64,000 nt of DNA from an uncultured Lachnospiraceae bacterium (GCA_902779445.1 CACZBM010000006.1:1-64000), one strand, 5' to 3'; shown: positions 15,881-25,096, numbered from the stretch's first letter. Notes: generated from the letters alone by a model not told the origin. Program-made: numbers and translations.

Positions 15881-16877
15881 TTTGTCTTTCCGCCTTTCTG
15901 CCGGAGTATTTTATTATCAAAAGCTCTACTCCCAGTCTGTCGCTTATCCTGCCTTTTTTAATGTCGTTTTCCGTATTCACACAGTCTTCCACCGCATTTA
16001 TGATCTGCTGCCTCGTGAATCTCCCGGCAGCCCCGTTATATTTGCGCACAGCAAAAGCAGGTACTTTCATTATACCTGCTCTTTCTCCCATTGGTACCTT
16101 TTTCTTTTCCAGCTCTTTTGAAATGAGAAGGATATTGAACTCCCTTGACAGCAAAAATAAGATCCTCATGGGTGCTTCTTTTAATAACAGTAGTTCATAA
16201 TATCTTTCCAGTGCTTTTTTCTGTCTTCCCTCTGCTATATCGTCTATCATGGCAAATATGGAAGAATTGATATTTAAGGAACAGGCTTCCGTCACATCTT
16301 CGACAGTGATCTCCTCCCTGTCTCCGCTAAAAGAGATCAGTTTATCCATCTCGTTACGGAGCATGTTCATGTCAGAGCCCACTCTTTCCAGCAAAAGCTC
16401 CACAGTCTTTCTGCGTATCTTTTTTCCGTTCCTTGACAGATAACCACCGCTCCAGGTCACAAGCTCATCCTCTGAAGGAGTGTCGCATGATATGACTTTC
16501 CCGTATTTCTTAACAGCCTTGAAAAGCTTTTTCCTGCTGTCCACTTCCGACTCGGAAAAGATCATTACCGTTCCTTCCGGTATCTGTCCGATGTATTCCG
16601 TAAATCTGTCATCCACAGCATTCTTAAAAAACATACTGTCTTCTATCAGTATGAGACGCCTGTCTGAAAGGAACGGCAGTGTTTCTGAAAGCTCCATTAT
16701 GGAGTCAGCGCTTACATCCTTTCCCATGAATACCGTTCTGTTCATGGTATCTCCCTGAGGCACTACTGCATCAGAAAGCCTTTTCTTATATGAATTTCTA
16801 AGATAGTCCTCTTCACCGTATAAAAGATATACTCTGCTGAAACTCTTATTCTTTATATCTTCTGACAATGAATCCAT
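15873..16877 (-). CDS. holA: DNA polymerase III delta subunit
   Basis: A 334-residue clamp-loader delta subunit. HolA opens the beta sliding clamp. Visible features are the N-terminal RVYLLYGEEDYLRNSYKKRL-type block (residues 14-33), the ILIEDS stretch near 85 and the C-terminal collar helices ending in DRLGVELLIIKYS. The start ATG 16877 follows GGAGG by five bases and begins with the family-typical short helix; the longer frame to 16997 only reads argD in another frame. The first 25 bases overlap the argD 3' end, and the 3' end overlaps the DUF1653 gene by 8. Confidence 0.9.
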   Translation of the reverse strand: MDSLSEDIKNKSFSRVYLLYGEEDYLRNSYKKRLSDAVVPQGDTMNRTVFMGKDVSADSIMELSETLPFLSDRRLILIEDSMFFKNAVDDRFTEYIGQIPEGTVMIFSESEVDSRKKLFKAVKKYGKVISCDTPSEDELVTWSGGYLSRNGKKIRRKTVELLLERVGSDMNMLRNEMDKLISFSGDREEITVEDVTEACSLNINSSIFAMIDDIAEGRQKKALERYYELLLLKEAPMRILFLLSREFNILLISKELEKKKVPMGERAGIMKVPAFAVRKYNGAAGRFTRQQIINAVEDCVNTENDIKKGRISDRLGVELLIIKYSGRKAERQNA

Positions 16878-18061
16878 ATAGCCTCCGACAGGATCTCGAA
16901 CATCCTGTCTATATGTTCCTTTTCTATTATGAGAGGCGGTACGAAACGGATGATATTGCTTCCGGCGGATATTATCAGCAGGCCGTTTTTCTGGCATTCC
17001 TTAATTATGTCAACCACGGGTACGGTAAATTCCAGTCCCTGCATAAAACCTTTTCCGCGTCTCTCCTTCACTATATCATACTTGCTCACTAACTCATCAA
17101 GTTTTTCTTCCAAATAGGGAGTGAGGGAACGAACATGGGAAACGATCTCATGCTCTTCAAATTCATCCAGCACTGTTGCTACAGCCGCACATACAAGAGG
17201 ATTCCCTCCGTAGGTGGAGCCGTGATCTCCCGGTGAGAGCGACTTTTCCGCAACTCTTTCCGTCATAAGGAATGCTCCCACCGGCACACCACATCCAAGA
17301 GCCTTGGCAACTGTCAATATATCCGGGCGTATTCCATATTCCTCGAAAGCAAACATATTTCCGGACCTGCCCATTCCGCACTGTATCTCATCCAGAATGA
17401 GAAGAATATCCTTTTCATCGCAGATCGCCCTCAGTTCCTTCAGGAATCCGGGATCAGCCGGGTAGATACCGCCTTCACCCTGAATGGTCTCCAGGATCAC
17501 AGCGCAGGTCTTACCGGTGATCTCCTTTTTCACACTTTCAATATCATTGAATTCCGCAAACTTTATATGTCCAAGCCCTGTTCCGAAAGCCTCCCTGTAG
17601 TGGGAATTCCCTGTTACGGAAAGAGCACCCATACTCCGTCCGTGGAAGCTCTTATTCATAGCTATTATCTCATATTCGTTTGACGGCTCTTTGGAATAAG
17701 CAAATTTAAAAGCCGATTTGATTGCGCCCTCTATTGCCTCTGTTCCGCTGTTCGTAAAGAATACCCTGTCCATACCGGTGACTCTGCAGAGCTCCTCCGC
17801 AGCTATCACCGCAGGTCCGTTATAGTAGAGGTTACTGGTATGGATAAGCTTGTCTATCTGGCGTTTTAACGCATTATTATAGATCTCATCACCGTATCCA
17901 AGCGCAAATACTGCAATCCCTGCAGCAAAATCCAGATACTCCTTTCCGTCCGCGTCATAAAGGAATACCCCTTTTCCATGGTCAAGTACTATGGGGAACC
18001 TGTTATAGGTATGAAGGAAATTCTTATCACCCTTCTTTATATATACTTCAGAACTGCTCAT
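16853..18061 (-). CDS. argD: Acetylornithine aminotransferase
   Basis: A 402-residue class-III PLP aminotransferase that converts N-acetylglutamate semialdehyde to N-acetylornithine. PLP contacts are NSGTEA at 104-109, the DEIQ motif at 224-227 and Lys253 in TVAKALGCG. SFHGRS at 138-143 and YGGNP near 292 are typical of ArgD. It sits 13 bases after argB in the arginine operon. Its end overlaps the holA start by 25 bases, tying DNA replication to amino-acid synthesis in one transcript. The related aminotransferase GabT is possible by family but not by context. Confidence 0.95.
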   Translation of the reverse strand: MSSSEVYIKKGDKNFLHTYNRFPIVLDHGKGVFLYDADGKEYLDFAAGIAVFALGYGDEIYNNALKRQIDKLIHTSNLYYNGPAVIAAEELCRVTGMDRVFFTNSGTEAIEGAIKSAFKFAYSKEPSNEYEIIAMNKSFHGRSMGALSVTGNSHYREAFGTGLGHIKFAEFNDIESVKKEITGKTCAVILETIQGEGGIYPADPGFLKELRAICDEKDILLILDEIQCGMGRSGNMFAFEEYGIRPDILTVAKALGCGVPVGAFLMTERVAEKSLSPGDHGSTYGGNPLVCAAVATVLDEFEEHEIVSHVRSLTPYLEEKLDELVSKYDIVKERRGKGFMQGLEFTVPVVDIIKECQKNGLLIISAGSNIIRFVPPLIIEKEHIDRMFEILSEAIWIHCQKI

Positions 18062-18074
18062 TTTTGCCTCTTTC

Positions 18075-18962
18075 TTATAATCCGTCTTCGTCTTTTACGA
18101 TTGCAGTACCGACACCCTTTTTCGTGAATATTTCAAGGAGCAGGCAGTGAAGGATCCTGCCGTCCAGTATGATAACATTGTTAACTCCGCCTTCTATGGC
18201 ATCTATACAGTTTCCGAGCTTCGGTATCATTCCTCCGCCGACAAAACCTTTATCCAGAAGCTCCTTTGCTTCTTTCGCAGTCAGTCTGGAAATAAAGCTT
18301 TCCGGATCATCTATATTTCTGTATAGTCCCTTGATATCGGTAAGGAAAAACAGTTTCTCTGCATTCACCGCTTTTGCTATGGCACAGGCGGCATCATCGG
18401 CATTGATGTTATATGTATTATATTCGCTGTCAAGACCTGTGGGTGCCACTATAGGAAGGAAATCCTTTTCAAGGAGATCAAAAAGGATCTTCGGATCCAC
18501 ATCCTCTATCTCTCCCACAAACCCTATATCATGTCCATCGGAAAGCCTTTTTCTGACCTTTAAGAGTCCTCCGTCCTTTCCGCTCACTCCCACTGCTCTG
18601 ACACCGAGTACTTCCACGTTCCTGACAAGATCCTTATTCACTTTATTCAGGACCATCTCAGCGATCTCCATGGTATCTGCATCTGTAACTCTGAGACCGT
18701 TTATGAACTGCGGTTCCATACCTACTTTTTCAACCCACCGGCTTATCTCTTTTCCTCCGCCATGGACTATTATGGGCTTAAAACCAACCAGTTTAAGAAG
18801 GGTCACGTCTTTAATAACGTTTTCTCTCAGTTCGTCACTGGTCATGGCAGACCCGCCGTACTTCACCACTATTATCTTTCTGTTAAACTGCTGGATATAG
18901 GGAAGTGCTTCTATCAGTACCTCAGCCTTTTCCTGTATTTTCTGCATTTCAATATCGTTCAT
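18075..18962 (-). CDS. argB: Acetylglutamate kinase
   Basis: A 295-residue amino-acid kinase that phosphorylates N-acetylglutamate. Lys34 in VVKYGGSAM and the HGGG motif at 67-70 bind the phosphoryl groups, and the NINADDAA segment near 194-201 is conserved. The N-terminal helix ([17 protein letters not shown]) is the extension found in arginine-inhibited hexameric forms, so feedback inhibition by arginine is likely. It starts 16 bases after argJ. Confidence 0.96.
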   Translation of the reverse strand: MNDIEMQKIQEKAEVLIEALPYIQQFNRKIIVVKYGGSAMTSDELRENVIKDVTLLKLVGFKPIIVHGGGKEISRWVEKVGMEPQFINGLRVTDADTMEIAEMVLNKVNKDLVRNVEVLGVRAVGVSGKDGGLLKVRKRLSDGHDIGFVGEIEDVDPKILFDLLEKDFLPIVAPTGLDSEYNTYNINADDAACAIAKAVNAEKLFFLTDIKGLYRNIDDPESFISRLTAKEAKELLDKGFVGGGMIPKLGNCIDAIEGGVNNVIILDGRILHCLLLEIFTKKGVGTAIVKDEDGL

Positions 18963-18978
18963 CTTTTCCTGCCCTTTC

Positions 18979-20211
18979 TCACGTTCTGTAATCTGCGTTT
19001 ATCTTTACATAGTCATAGGTGAGGTCGCATCCCCAGGCAGTTGCCGCTGCTTCTCCCTCATTCATATCTATGAATACTGTCACTTCCTCTTCTTTCATAA
19101 TGCTGACAGCCTTATCCTCATCGAAGTCCAGAGGTATTCCGTGGTCAAAGACTTTTAATCTGCCGCTCCTACTTTCAAAGTAGAGTTCCACATCCTCTTC
19201 ATCAAAGTCAGCTCCGCTGTAACCCATGGCACATAAGAATCTGCCGAAATTGGCATCGCACCCGAAAATAGCTGCCTTTGACAGATTAGATCCCACTACT
19301 GCTCTTGCAAGAGTTTTGGCATCTTTCGTGTTTTTTGCGTTCACGACCTTTGCTTCAAAGAGCTTTGTGGCGCCTTCCCCGTCTCCTGCCATCCTCCTTG
19401 CCAGATATCTGCATACATAGAAAAGTGCTTCTCTGAAGACATCATAATCCTTATCTTCTGATGTTATCTTTTCGTTTCCACAGAGACCGTTTGCCATAAC
19501 CATGCATGTATCATTGGTAGAAGTGTCTCCGTCTACCGTGATCATATTGAAAGTATCGGCAACGGCCTCGCTGATGGCTTTCTGTAAAAGGCTCTTTTCT
19601 ATATTCACATCTGTTGTGAGAAAAGCCAGCATAGTACACATATTGGGATGTATCATTCCGGAGCCCTTACTCATTCCTCCGATAAATGCTTCCTTCCCTC
19701 CAACTGTGAACTGCACAGCTATTTCCTTATTTACAGTGTCCGTGGTCATTATGGCCTTTGATGCTTCTGTTCCTGCTTCTCCGGAATCAGAAAGCTTTTT
19801 ACTCATATCGCTGATACCGCTAACCAGCTTATCTACAGGAAGCTGCATACCTATCACTCCGGTTGAAGCAACTGCCACCGAACCCGCCGGAACATTAAGG
19901 GTATCCGCCACAGCCTCTGCTGTTTTCCTGCAGGCACTGAATCCCTCTTCTCCGGTACACGCATTGGCAATCCCTGAATTTATCACTACTCCGTGAAAAT
20001 GTCTTCCCGATGAGACCAGCTCCATATCCCACTTTACACAGGCGGCCTTTACCTTATTGCTTGTAAAGGTTCCTGCGCATTCACAGGGTTCCTTTGAAAA
20101 GACCATTGCCATATCGGTCCTGTCACGGTATTTTATTCCCGCTGCAGTGGAAGCAGCCTGAAATCCCTTCGGAGAAGTCACTCCGCCGTCTATCTTTTTT
20201 ATCCCACTCAT
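18979..20211 (-). CDS. argJ: Bifunctional glutamate N-acetyltransferase/ornithine acetyltransferase
   Basis: A 410-residue ArgJ that recycles the acetyl group from N-acetylornithine to glutamate and can also use acetyl-CoA in bifunctional forms. ArgJ matures by self-cleavage before a nucleophilic threonine in [10 protein letters not shown]-x-TML. Here the motif is at about 182-195, the nucleophile is Thr193, and the residue before it is Cys192 rather than the usual Ala. The other landmarks (STGVIG near 116-121, DGDTSTND near 217-224) are intact. It starts 11 bases after the GNAT gene in the operon. Confidence 0.95.
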   Translation of the reverse strand: MSGIKKIDGGVTSPKGFQAASTAAGIKYRDRTDMAMVFSKEPCECAGTFTSNKVKAACVKWDMELVSSGRHFHGVVINSGIANACTGEEGFSACRKTAEAVADTLNVPAGSVAVASTGVIGMQLPVDKLVSGISDMSKKLSDSGEAGTEASKAIMTTDTVNKEIAVQFTVGGKEAFIGGMSKGSGMIHPNMCTMLAFLTTDVNIEKSLLQKAISEAVADTFNMITVDGDTSTNDTCMVMANGLCGNEKITSEDKDYDVFREALFYVCRYLARRMAGDGEGATKLFEAKVVNAKNTKDAKTLARAVVGSNLSKAAIFGCDANFGRFLCAMGYSGADFDEEDVELYFESRSGRLKVFDHGIPLDFDEDKAVSIMKEEEVTVFIDMNEGEAAATAWGCDLTYDYVKINADYRT

Positions 20212-20222
20212 TGCCGCCCTCC

Positions 20223-20675
20223 TTAAGCCTCCACAAATCTCTCTATGTTTTCGGAATTCAGTGAAAAATCATAATAGTTAAGATCTGTCCTCTGTTTCCA
20301 GCCTATGCATTTCCAGAAAGCGTTTCCCACGTCATTCCTGGTGAATGCTATAAGTGCCACTTTATTTATCTTTTCTTTTTTTAATGCGTTCATAGCCTTG
20401 ACTACCATGGACTTCCCTATACCCTTCATCCTGTGCTCTTTCTTAACACATACATGATAGAAGGTGCCCCGTCTGCCGTCATGTCCGCAAAGAATCGCTC
20501 CTATTATCTCGCCATCCTGTTCGGCTACGATGGAGGTATCCGGGTTTCTTTCAAGGAATTTTTTCACTCCCTCAAAACTGTCATCCAGACTTCTTATGGA
20601 AAATCCTTTTATAGACATCCACAGATCATGCACTCCCTCATAATCTTCAATAGTCATTATCCTTATATCAGCCAC
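20223..20675 (-). CDS. GNAT acetyltransferase within the arginine operon
   Basis: A 150-residue single-domain GNAT protein. The acetyl-CoA binding loop is RMKGIGKSM, near residues 82-90, preceded by the FYHVCVKKEHR strand. The NDVGNAFWKCIGWKQR segment near 115-130 is typical. It lies between argC (13 bases upstream) and argJ (11 bases downstream). ArgJ can already make N-acetylglutamate, so this could be an auxiliary N-acetylglutamate synthase or could modify something else, such as a ribosomal protein as RimI-like enzymes do. Position supports an arginine link; sequence alone does not prove it. Confidence 0.85.
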   Translation of the reverse strand: MADIRIMTIEDYEGVHDLWMSIKGFSIRSLDDSFEGVKKFLERNPDTSIVAEQDGEIIGAILCGHDGRRGTFYHVCVKKEHRMKGIGKSMVVKAMNALKKEKINKVALIAFTRNDVGNAFWKCIGWKQRTDLNYYDFSLNSENIERFVEA

Positions 20676-20688
20676 TTTCGCTCCTCCC

Positions 20689-21729
20689 TTAAGGCACCAT
20701 TGGAATAGCTGTCAGTCCTTCATTTTCTTCAAAGCCGAACATGATGTTCATATTCTGGACTGCCTGTCCCGCTGCACCTTTTATGAGATTATCAAGGGCT
20801 CCCATCATAACGATCCTGTTGGTCCTCTTGTCTATCCTGAATCCAATGTCCACGAAGTTACTGCCTTCCACAAATCTGGTCTCGGGATTTTCGTCCTCTC
20901 TTAATAACCTTATGAAGAATTCTTCTCCGAAGTATTTCTCATAGGCAGCCCTGATCATATCTTCACTAACTCCTTCAGTCAGGTTCGCCGTTTCAGTTAC
21001 CAGGATACCTCTGTTCATCGGAATCAAGTGCGGAGTGAAATTTACCATTATTTCTTTTCCGTATGCATATCCAAGCTGTTCTTCGATCTCCGGAGTGTGG
21101 CGGTGGTTTGTGACACCGTATGCTTTTGCATTCTCATTTACCTCGCAGAAAAGGTTCGCAGTCTTTGCGCCTCTGCCGGCTCCCGACACACCCGACAGTG
21201 CATTTATGATAAGCGTATCCGGCTCTATGAGATGTTCCTTCATCAGCGGATAGGCTGTGAGTATAGAGCAGGTGGTAAAGCATCCCGGATTGGCGAGAAG
21301 CTTTGTTCCCCGTATCTTCTCCCTGTTTACTTCTGAAAGTCCGTATACAGCTTCCTTAATAAGATCCGGAGATTTATGCTCTATCCTGTACCATTTTTCG
21401 TATGTTTCAATGTCCTTTATACGGTAGTCCGCAGACAGATCTATGAACTTTGCCTTATCGAGCATTTCCTTATTTAATATAGAAGATAAATATCCCTGGG
21501 GTGTGGCAGTAAATACCACGTCGACCCTGTCAAGCAGCGGATCCAGATCGTTCCCGAGGCACTCCATATTGAGTACTTCAAAGAAGTTTCTGTATATAGT
21601 CGAAAAATCCTGTCCCTCAAAACTTTTTGACACCATCCACTCCACAGAAGCATTTCCGTGAGACATTAAGAGACGGACTATTTCATTTCCTGCATATCCT
21701 GTTGCGCCGATTATACCTGCTTTGATCAT
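20689..21729 (-). CDS. argC: N-acetyl-gamma-glutamyl-phosphate reductase
   Basis: A 346-residue NADPH-dependent reductase that turns N-acetylglutamyl phosphate into the semialdehyde. The Rossmann motif GIIGATGYAG is at 5-14, and the catalytic Cys150 is in the motif NPGCFTT. HxxTPEIEEQLG near 222-233 is also typical. It is the first gene of argC-GNAT-argJ-argB-argD. Its promoter TTGCAT/TATATT at 21837-21809 overlaps the palindromic TGTATA-AA-TATACA at 21803-21816, so arginine-responsive repression by an ArgR/AhrC-type protein is likely. Confidence 0.96.
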   Translation of the reverse strand: MIKAGIIGATGYAGNEIVRLLMSHGNASVEWMVSKSFEGQDFSTIYRNFFEVLNMECLGNDLDPLLDRVDVVFTATPQGYLSSILNKEMLDKAKFIDLSADYRIKDIETYEKWYRIEHKSPDLIKEAVYGLSEVNREKIRGTKLLANPGCFTTCSILTAYPLMKEHLIEPDTLIINALSGVSGAGRGAKTANLFCEVNENAKAYGVTNHRHTPEIEEQLGYAYGKEIMVNFTPHLIPMNRGILVTETANLTEGVSEDMIRAAYEKYFGEEFFIRLLREDENPETRFVEGSNFVDIGFRIDKRTNRIVMMGALDNLIKGAAGQAVQNMNIMFGFEENEGLTAIPMVP

Positions 21730-21802
21730 AATAACCCCTTATTTTTCGTGTGTTTGTTATTCTATTCCTGAAAACCGTATATGACAAGCCCAGAAAAAAC
21801 AT

Positions 21803-21816
21803 TGTATAAATATACA
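21803..21816. promoter_or_regulatory. ARG-box-like operator
   Basis: TGTATA and TATACA are perfect 6-bp inverted arms around AA. The site covers the argC -10 box (21814-21809). A partial match (TGTATTATAG, 21867-21876) covers the argG -10 box, and TATACATC follows at 21893-21900. The spacing and A+T content fit known Firmicutes ArgR/AhrC boxes. Confidence 0.6.
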
Positions 21817-21837
21817 CCCTATTAGAATATTATGCAA
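21809..21837 (-). promoter_or_regulatory. argC operon promoter
   Basis: TTGCAT (21837-21832), 17-base spacer, TATATT (21814-21809), reading toward argC. The spacer ends in TAGGGTG, exactly as in the argG promoter. Confidence 0.75.
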
Positions 21838-21845
21838 TAAAAATC

Positions 21846-21874
21846 TTGATTCTTTTAAAATTAGGGTGTATTAT
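21846..21874 (+). promoter_or_regulatory. argG operon promoter
   Basis: TTGATT (21846-21851), 17-base spacer ending TTAGGGTG, TATTAT (21869-21874). AAGGAAA precedes the argG ATG at 21916. Confidence 0.75.
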
Positions 21875-21915
21875 AGCGGAAAATATACATCAAAGTTCAT
21901 GAAAGGAAAAATCAA

Positions 21916-23139
21916 ATGGCTGAAAAAGAAAAGGTAATACTTGCATATTCAGGCGGTCTTGATACAACTGCTATCATCCCCTGGCTCAAAGAAACATATG
22001 ATTACGATGTTGTCTGTGTATGCATAGACTGCGGACAGGAAGAGGAACTTGACGGTCTTGAGGAAAGAGCAAAGTCCTGCGGAGCAGCTAAGCTCTATAT
22101 TGAAGATGTTATCGATGAATTCGCTGATGAATACATCCTTCCCTGCGTGCAGGCTCACGCAGTATATGAGAATCAGTACCTTCTCGGTACTTCCATGGCA
22201 CGCCCTCTGATCGCAAAGAGACTTGTGGAGATCGCCAGAAAAGAGAACGCCGTAGCTATCTGCCACGGTGCTACAGGAAAGGGTAATGACCAGATCAGAT
22301 TCGAACTCGGTATCAAAGCTCTGGCACCTGATCTTAAGATAATAGCTGCATGGCGTGATCCTGCATGGACCCTTGATTCCAGGGAATCCGAAATCGAATA
22401 CTGCAGGAAGCACGGTATCAACCTTCCTTTCAGCGCCGATTCTTCATACAGCCGTGACAGAAATCTCTGGCATATAAGCCACGAAGGACTGGAGCTCGAG
22501 GATCCTTCAGAAGAGCCGAACTATAAGCACCTCCTTGTTTTAGGTGTACGTCCCGAAGACGCCCCCGAGGAAAGCGAATACGTAACCATGACTTTTGAAA
22601 AAGGTGTTCCGGTTTCCGTAAACGGCAAGAAGATGAAGATCTCCGATATCATCCGTACTCTAAATAAGCTTGGCGGAAAGCACGGGATCGGTATAATAGA
22701 TATAGTGGAAAACAGGGTCGTTGGCATGAAGAGCCGCGGAGTATACGAGACCCCCGGCGGAACCATACTCTATGCAGCTCATGAACAGCTGGAAGAGCTG
22801 ATCCTGGATCGTGAATGTGCACGTGTAAAGAAGAGCCTGAGTGATGAGCTTGCACAGCTCGTATATGAAGGAAAGTGGTTCACACCATTACGTGAAGCAT
22901 TATGCGCATTCATAAAGAGCACTCAGGAATACGTGACCGGTGAGGTAAAGTTCAGACTTTATAAGGGTAACATCATTAAATGCGGCGAGACTTCTCCTTA
23001 TTCTCTTTATAATGAAAGCCTTGCTTCATTTAAGACAGGTGATCTCTATGATCATCATGATGCACAGGGATTCATCACCCTTTTCGGTCTTTCCACCAAG
23101 GTCCGTGCGATGAAAATGAACGAAGTAAAAGGAAAATGA
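21916..23139 (+). CDS. argG: Argininosuccinate synthase
   Basis: A 407-residue ATP-dependent ligase that joins citrulline and aspartate. The ATP pyrophosphatase loop AYSGGLDTT is at 10-18, CHGATGKGND near 116-125 contacts ATP/citrulline, and SRESEIEYC near 155-163 is the usual switch region. Length is normal. It is divergent from argC across the shared control region. argH is not next to it: the following genes encode a DUF1294 protein and a LytTR regulator, both in the same direction with gaps of 7 and 16 bases. Confidence 0.97.
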   Translation: MAEKEKVILAYSGGLDTTAIIPWLKETYDYDVVCVCIDCGQEEELDGLEERAKSCGAAKLYIEDVIDEFADEYILPCVQAHAVYENQYLLGTSMARPLIAKRLVEIARKENAVAICHGATGKGNDQIRFELGIKALAPDLKIIAAWRDPAWTLDSRESEIEYCRKHGINLPFSADSSYSRDRNLWHISHEGLELEDPSEEPNYKHLLVLGVRPEDAPEESEYVTMTFEKGVPVSVNGKKMKISDIIRTLNKLGGKHGIGIIDIVENRVVGMKSRGVYETPGGTILYAAHEQLEELILDRECARVKKSLSDELAQLVYEGKWFTPLREALCAFIKSTQEYVTGEVKFRLYKGNIIKCGETSPYSLYNESLASFKTGDLYDHHDAQGFITLFGLSTKVRAMKMNEVKGK

Positions 23140-23146
23140 ACGGTAA

Positions 23147-23446
23147 ATGAAAACTGTTATGACCGCAGCAGGATCTTATCTCCTTATCGTTAATCTCTGG
23201 GGATTTATCCAAATGTTTGTGGACAAAAGAAGAGCCGAAAGAAATCACTGGCGGATAAGTGAATTTTCTTTATTTATTCCGGCATTCCTCGGAGGCGCCC
23301 TCGGGTGCCTCCTTGGCATGCATCTATTTCATCATAAGACCAAACATCTCCAGTTTGTTATCGGCATGCCTCTGATCCTCATCATTCAGATCGCTGCGGC
23401 TGTCGCTTTCATATTATTTTCCCCGTTTAATATAAGCTTCATGTAA
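23147..23446 (+). CDS. DUF1294 membrane protein
   Basis: A 99-residue membrane protein of the DUF1294 family with three to four hydrophobic segments. The family pattern DKRRAERNHWRISE appears at about 27-40, followed by a Gly-rich span (LGGALGCLLGMHLFHHKTKH). The function is unknown. It starts 7 bases after the argG stop and is probably translated from the same message. Confidence 0.88.
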   Translation: MKTVMTAAGSYLLIVNLWGFIQMFVDKRRAERNHWRISEFSLFIPAFLGGALGCLLGMHLFHHKTKHLQFVIGMPLILIIQIAAAVAFILFSPFNISFM

Positions 23447-23462
23447 ATGTAAAGGGTGATAT

Positions 23463-24194
23463 ATGGCTGTTTATCTTGCCCTCCTTGACGAAAACCCTGC
23501 TGACAGAAAGCAGGCAGAAAGACTTCTGTACAGGGAATCATCATATCGTTCGGATATTGGCGAATCCCTTTATTTTGATACTTTTGGAAGTGAGGAGAAA
23601 TTTCTCCCTTTTATGGAAAAATATGATCTCGCCCTTATCGATGTGCATGAGAAGCGTGACGGAATGATGGTTGTCGTCGATATGATGAAAAAGGGCTGTG
23701 ATTTTCCGGTGTGTCTATGTTCAGGAGAGATCGATTATAAGAAGAAGTACGGCTGTGACGAAAGATACGGATTCGATAACCTCTACTACATGAATAAACC
23801 CTTAAAGGCTTCTGATTACAGAGCTATAATAGACATGGCTCTTGATCATAAGAAAAACAAGCCGAGGAAAGTGGAACTGCGTTCAACCGATGAGACCCTG
23901 TATGTCCGGCCGGAAGAAATAGTATACGCGGTCATGAATAAAGATAATCTGTCTGTAGCCCTTACAGAAAATAGGTTCATACATCTCCCCTGCTCAATGG
24001 ACGAATTCATAGATACCATAGGTATCGATACTCCCGGCTTTATAAGCGTATCTGAAAAAGCAGTCATCAACATGGATGAAGTGGTGTCCGTTTCCGGAAA
24101 TTCTTTTAAAATGTCAAACGGCGCCGTGATAAAATTTTCCGTTTTTTCAAGGCACCGTATATTAAAAGCATGGAAGAACCGGGTCAAAAAGTAA
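23463..24194 (+). CDS. LytTR-type response regulator
   Basis: A 243-residue regulator. An N-terminal receiver-like domain (about 1-120) has an acidic pair at Asp9-Glu10, a candidate phosphorylation site Asp60 in LALIDVH, and Lys in MNKPL near 110. A LytTR DNA-binding domain (about 138-240) follows. LytTR proteins bind short direct repeats in promoters and often control surface, competence or virulence genes. No kinase is adjacent; the nearest one, at 25165, lies beyond an opposing gene. The receiver is somewhat divergent. It is the last gene of the argG transcript and overlaps the convergent DegV gene by 11 bases. Confidence 0.85.
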   Translation: MAVYLALLDENPADRKQAERLLYRESSYRSDIGESLYFDTFGSEEKFLPFMEKYDLALIDVHEKRDGMMVVVDMMKKGCDFPVCLCSGEIDYKKKYGCDERYGFDNLYYMNKPLKASDYRAIIDMALDHKKNKPRKVELRSTDETLYVRPEEIVYAVMNKDNLSVALTENRFIHLPCSMDEFIDTIGIDTPGFISVSEKAVINMDEVVSVSGNSFKMSNGAVIKFSVFSRHRILKAWKNRVKK

Positions 24195-25023
24195 CTATTA
24201 TTCCCCCGTCACCGGCGTACAGAGAGCTGATCCCTGCAGTATCCAATATTATCGTTTTGGCAAAAGCTGCTTTTTTAATATATGAAGAAAGCACCTCTTC
24301 TGCCCTTTTCCTGCAGTTGCAGTGAGCGATCAGAAGTATCCTTTCTTCCGTATTCTTAACCTTTTCAAGGGAAATATCTATCATCTTATTCAATGCATTC
24401 TTCATTCCCCTTGCTATTGCGAGCTGTACTATGGTACCTTTGTCGCCGGCGCAGATCGGTTTGATATTAAGGGCTGCCGCCGCAAGTGATTTAAGTCTTG
24501 ACAGTCTCCCGTTCTTTCTTAAGGTCTCCAGGCTTTCCAGAACAAAATATGTACAGAGGTCATTATTTATAAATCTCTCTGTTCTTTCTATGGTCTCTTC
24601 AAAGGAGAGCCCTGCCTCCATATATTCCGCTGCTTTCATCAGAACCTGAAGCTCTCCGCAGGAAGCCGAACACGAATTAAATACATGGATCTTTTTACTT
24701 CCCTTTTCTTCCTCGTAAAGCTTTCTCGCAAGTTCCGCACTGTTATATGAACCGGAAAGCTCTGCAGATAGAGTGGACACAAAAATATAATCCGCATCAC
24801 AGTCATATGCTTCCATAAACATTTCCGGGGAAGGACAGGAGGATCTGGGGCACTTGGGATAGTCCGCCACTCTCTTTAAGAAATCAGCCTGATCGAATGT
24901 ATCGTCATCTACTATGGTATGTTCCCCGATCTCGATCGTTAAGGGAACTCTTACACAGTTATATTTACTCTGAAACTCTTCAGGAAACTCGCAGCAGCTG
25001 TCTCCCACAAATCTTATCTTCAA
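24184..25023 (-). CDS. DegV-family fatty-acid-binding protein (second copy)
   Basis: A 279-residue DegV protein. Typical segments are RSSCPSPEMFMEAY (the TSQPS-loop equivalent, altered to SSCPS) near 58-71, STLSAELSGSYNSA near 82-95 and a NGRLSRLKSLAAAALNIKPI segment in the second half. It likely binds a fatty acid for FakA-type phosphorylation. It is clearly divergent from the DegV protein at 8708-9589 in the ligand loop. It stands alone and overlaps the convergent LytTR gene by 11 bases. Confidence 0.9.
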   Translation of the reverse strand: MKIRFVGDSCCEFPEEFQSKYNCVRVPLTIEIGEHTIVDDDTFDQADFLKRVADYPKCPRSSCPSPEMFMEAYDCDADYIFVSTLSAELSGSYNSAELARKLYEEEKGSKKIHVFNSCSASCGELQVLMKAAEYMEAGLSFEETIERTERFINNDLCTYFVLESLETLRKNGRLSRLKSLAAAALNIKPICAGDKGTIVQLAIARGMKNALNKMIDISLEKVKNTEERILLIAHCNCRKRAEEVLSSYIKKAAFAKTIILDTAGISSLYAGDGGIIVTF

Positions 25024-25096
25024 AACGTCTATTGCCTTTCTGTTTTACGATTAGAAAATTATTTTATCATATTTCAATAAAAATATAAATTTGCTC

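Noticed and set aside
18169-18900. Long plus-strand open frame antisense to argB
   Set aside because: It mirrors argB codon by codon, is Ser/Pro/Phe-rich, has no ribosome site and argB is clearly intact.
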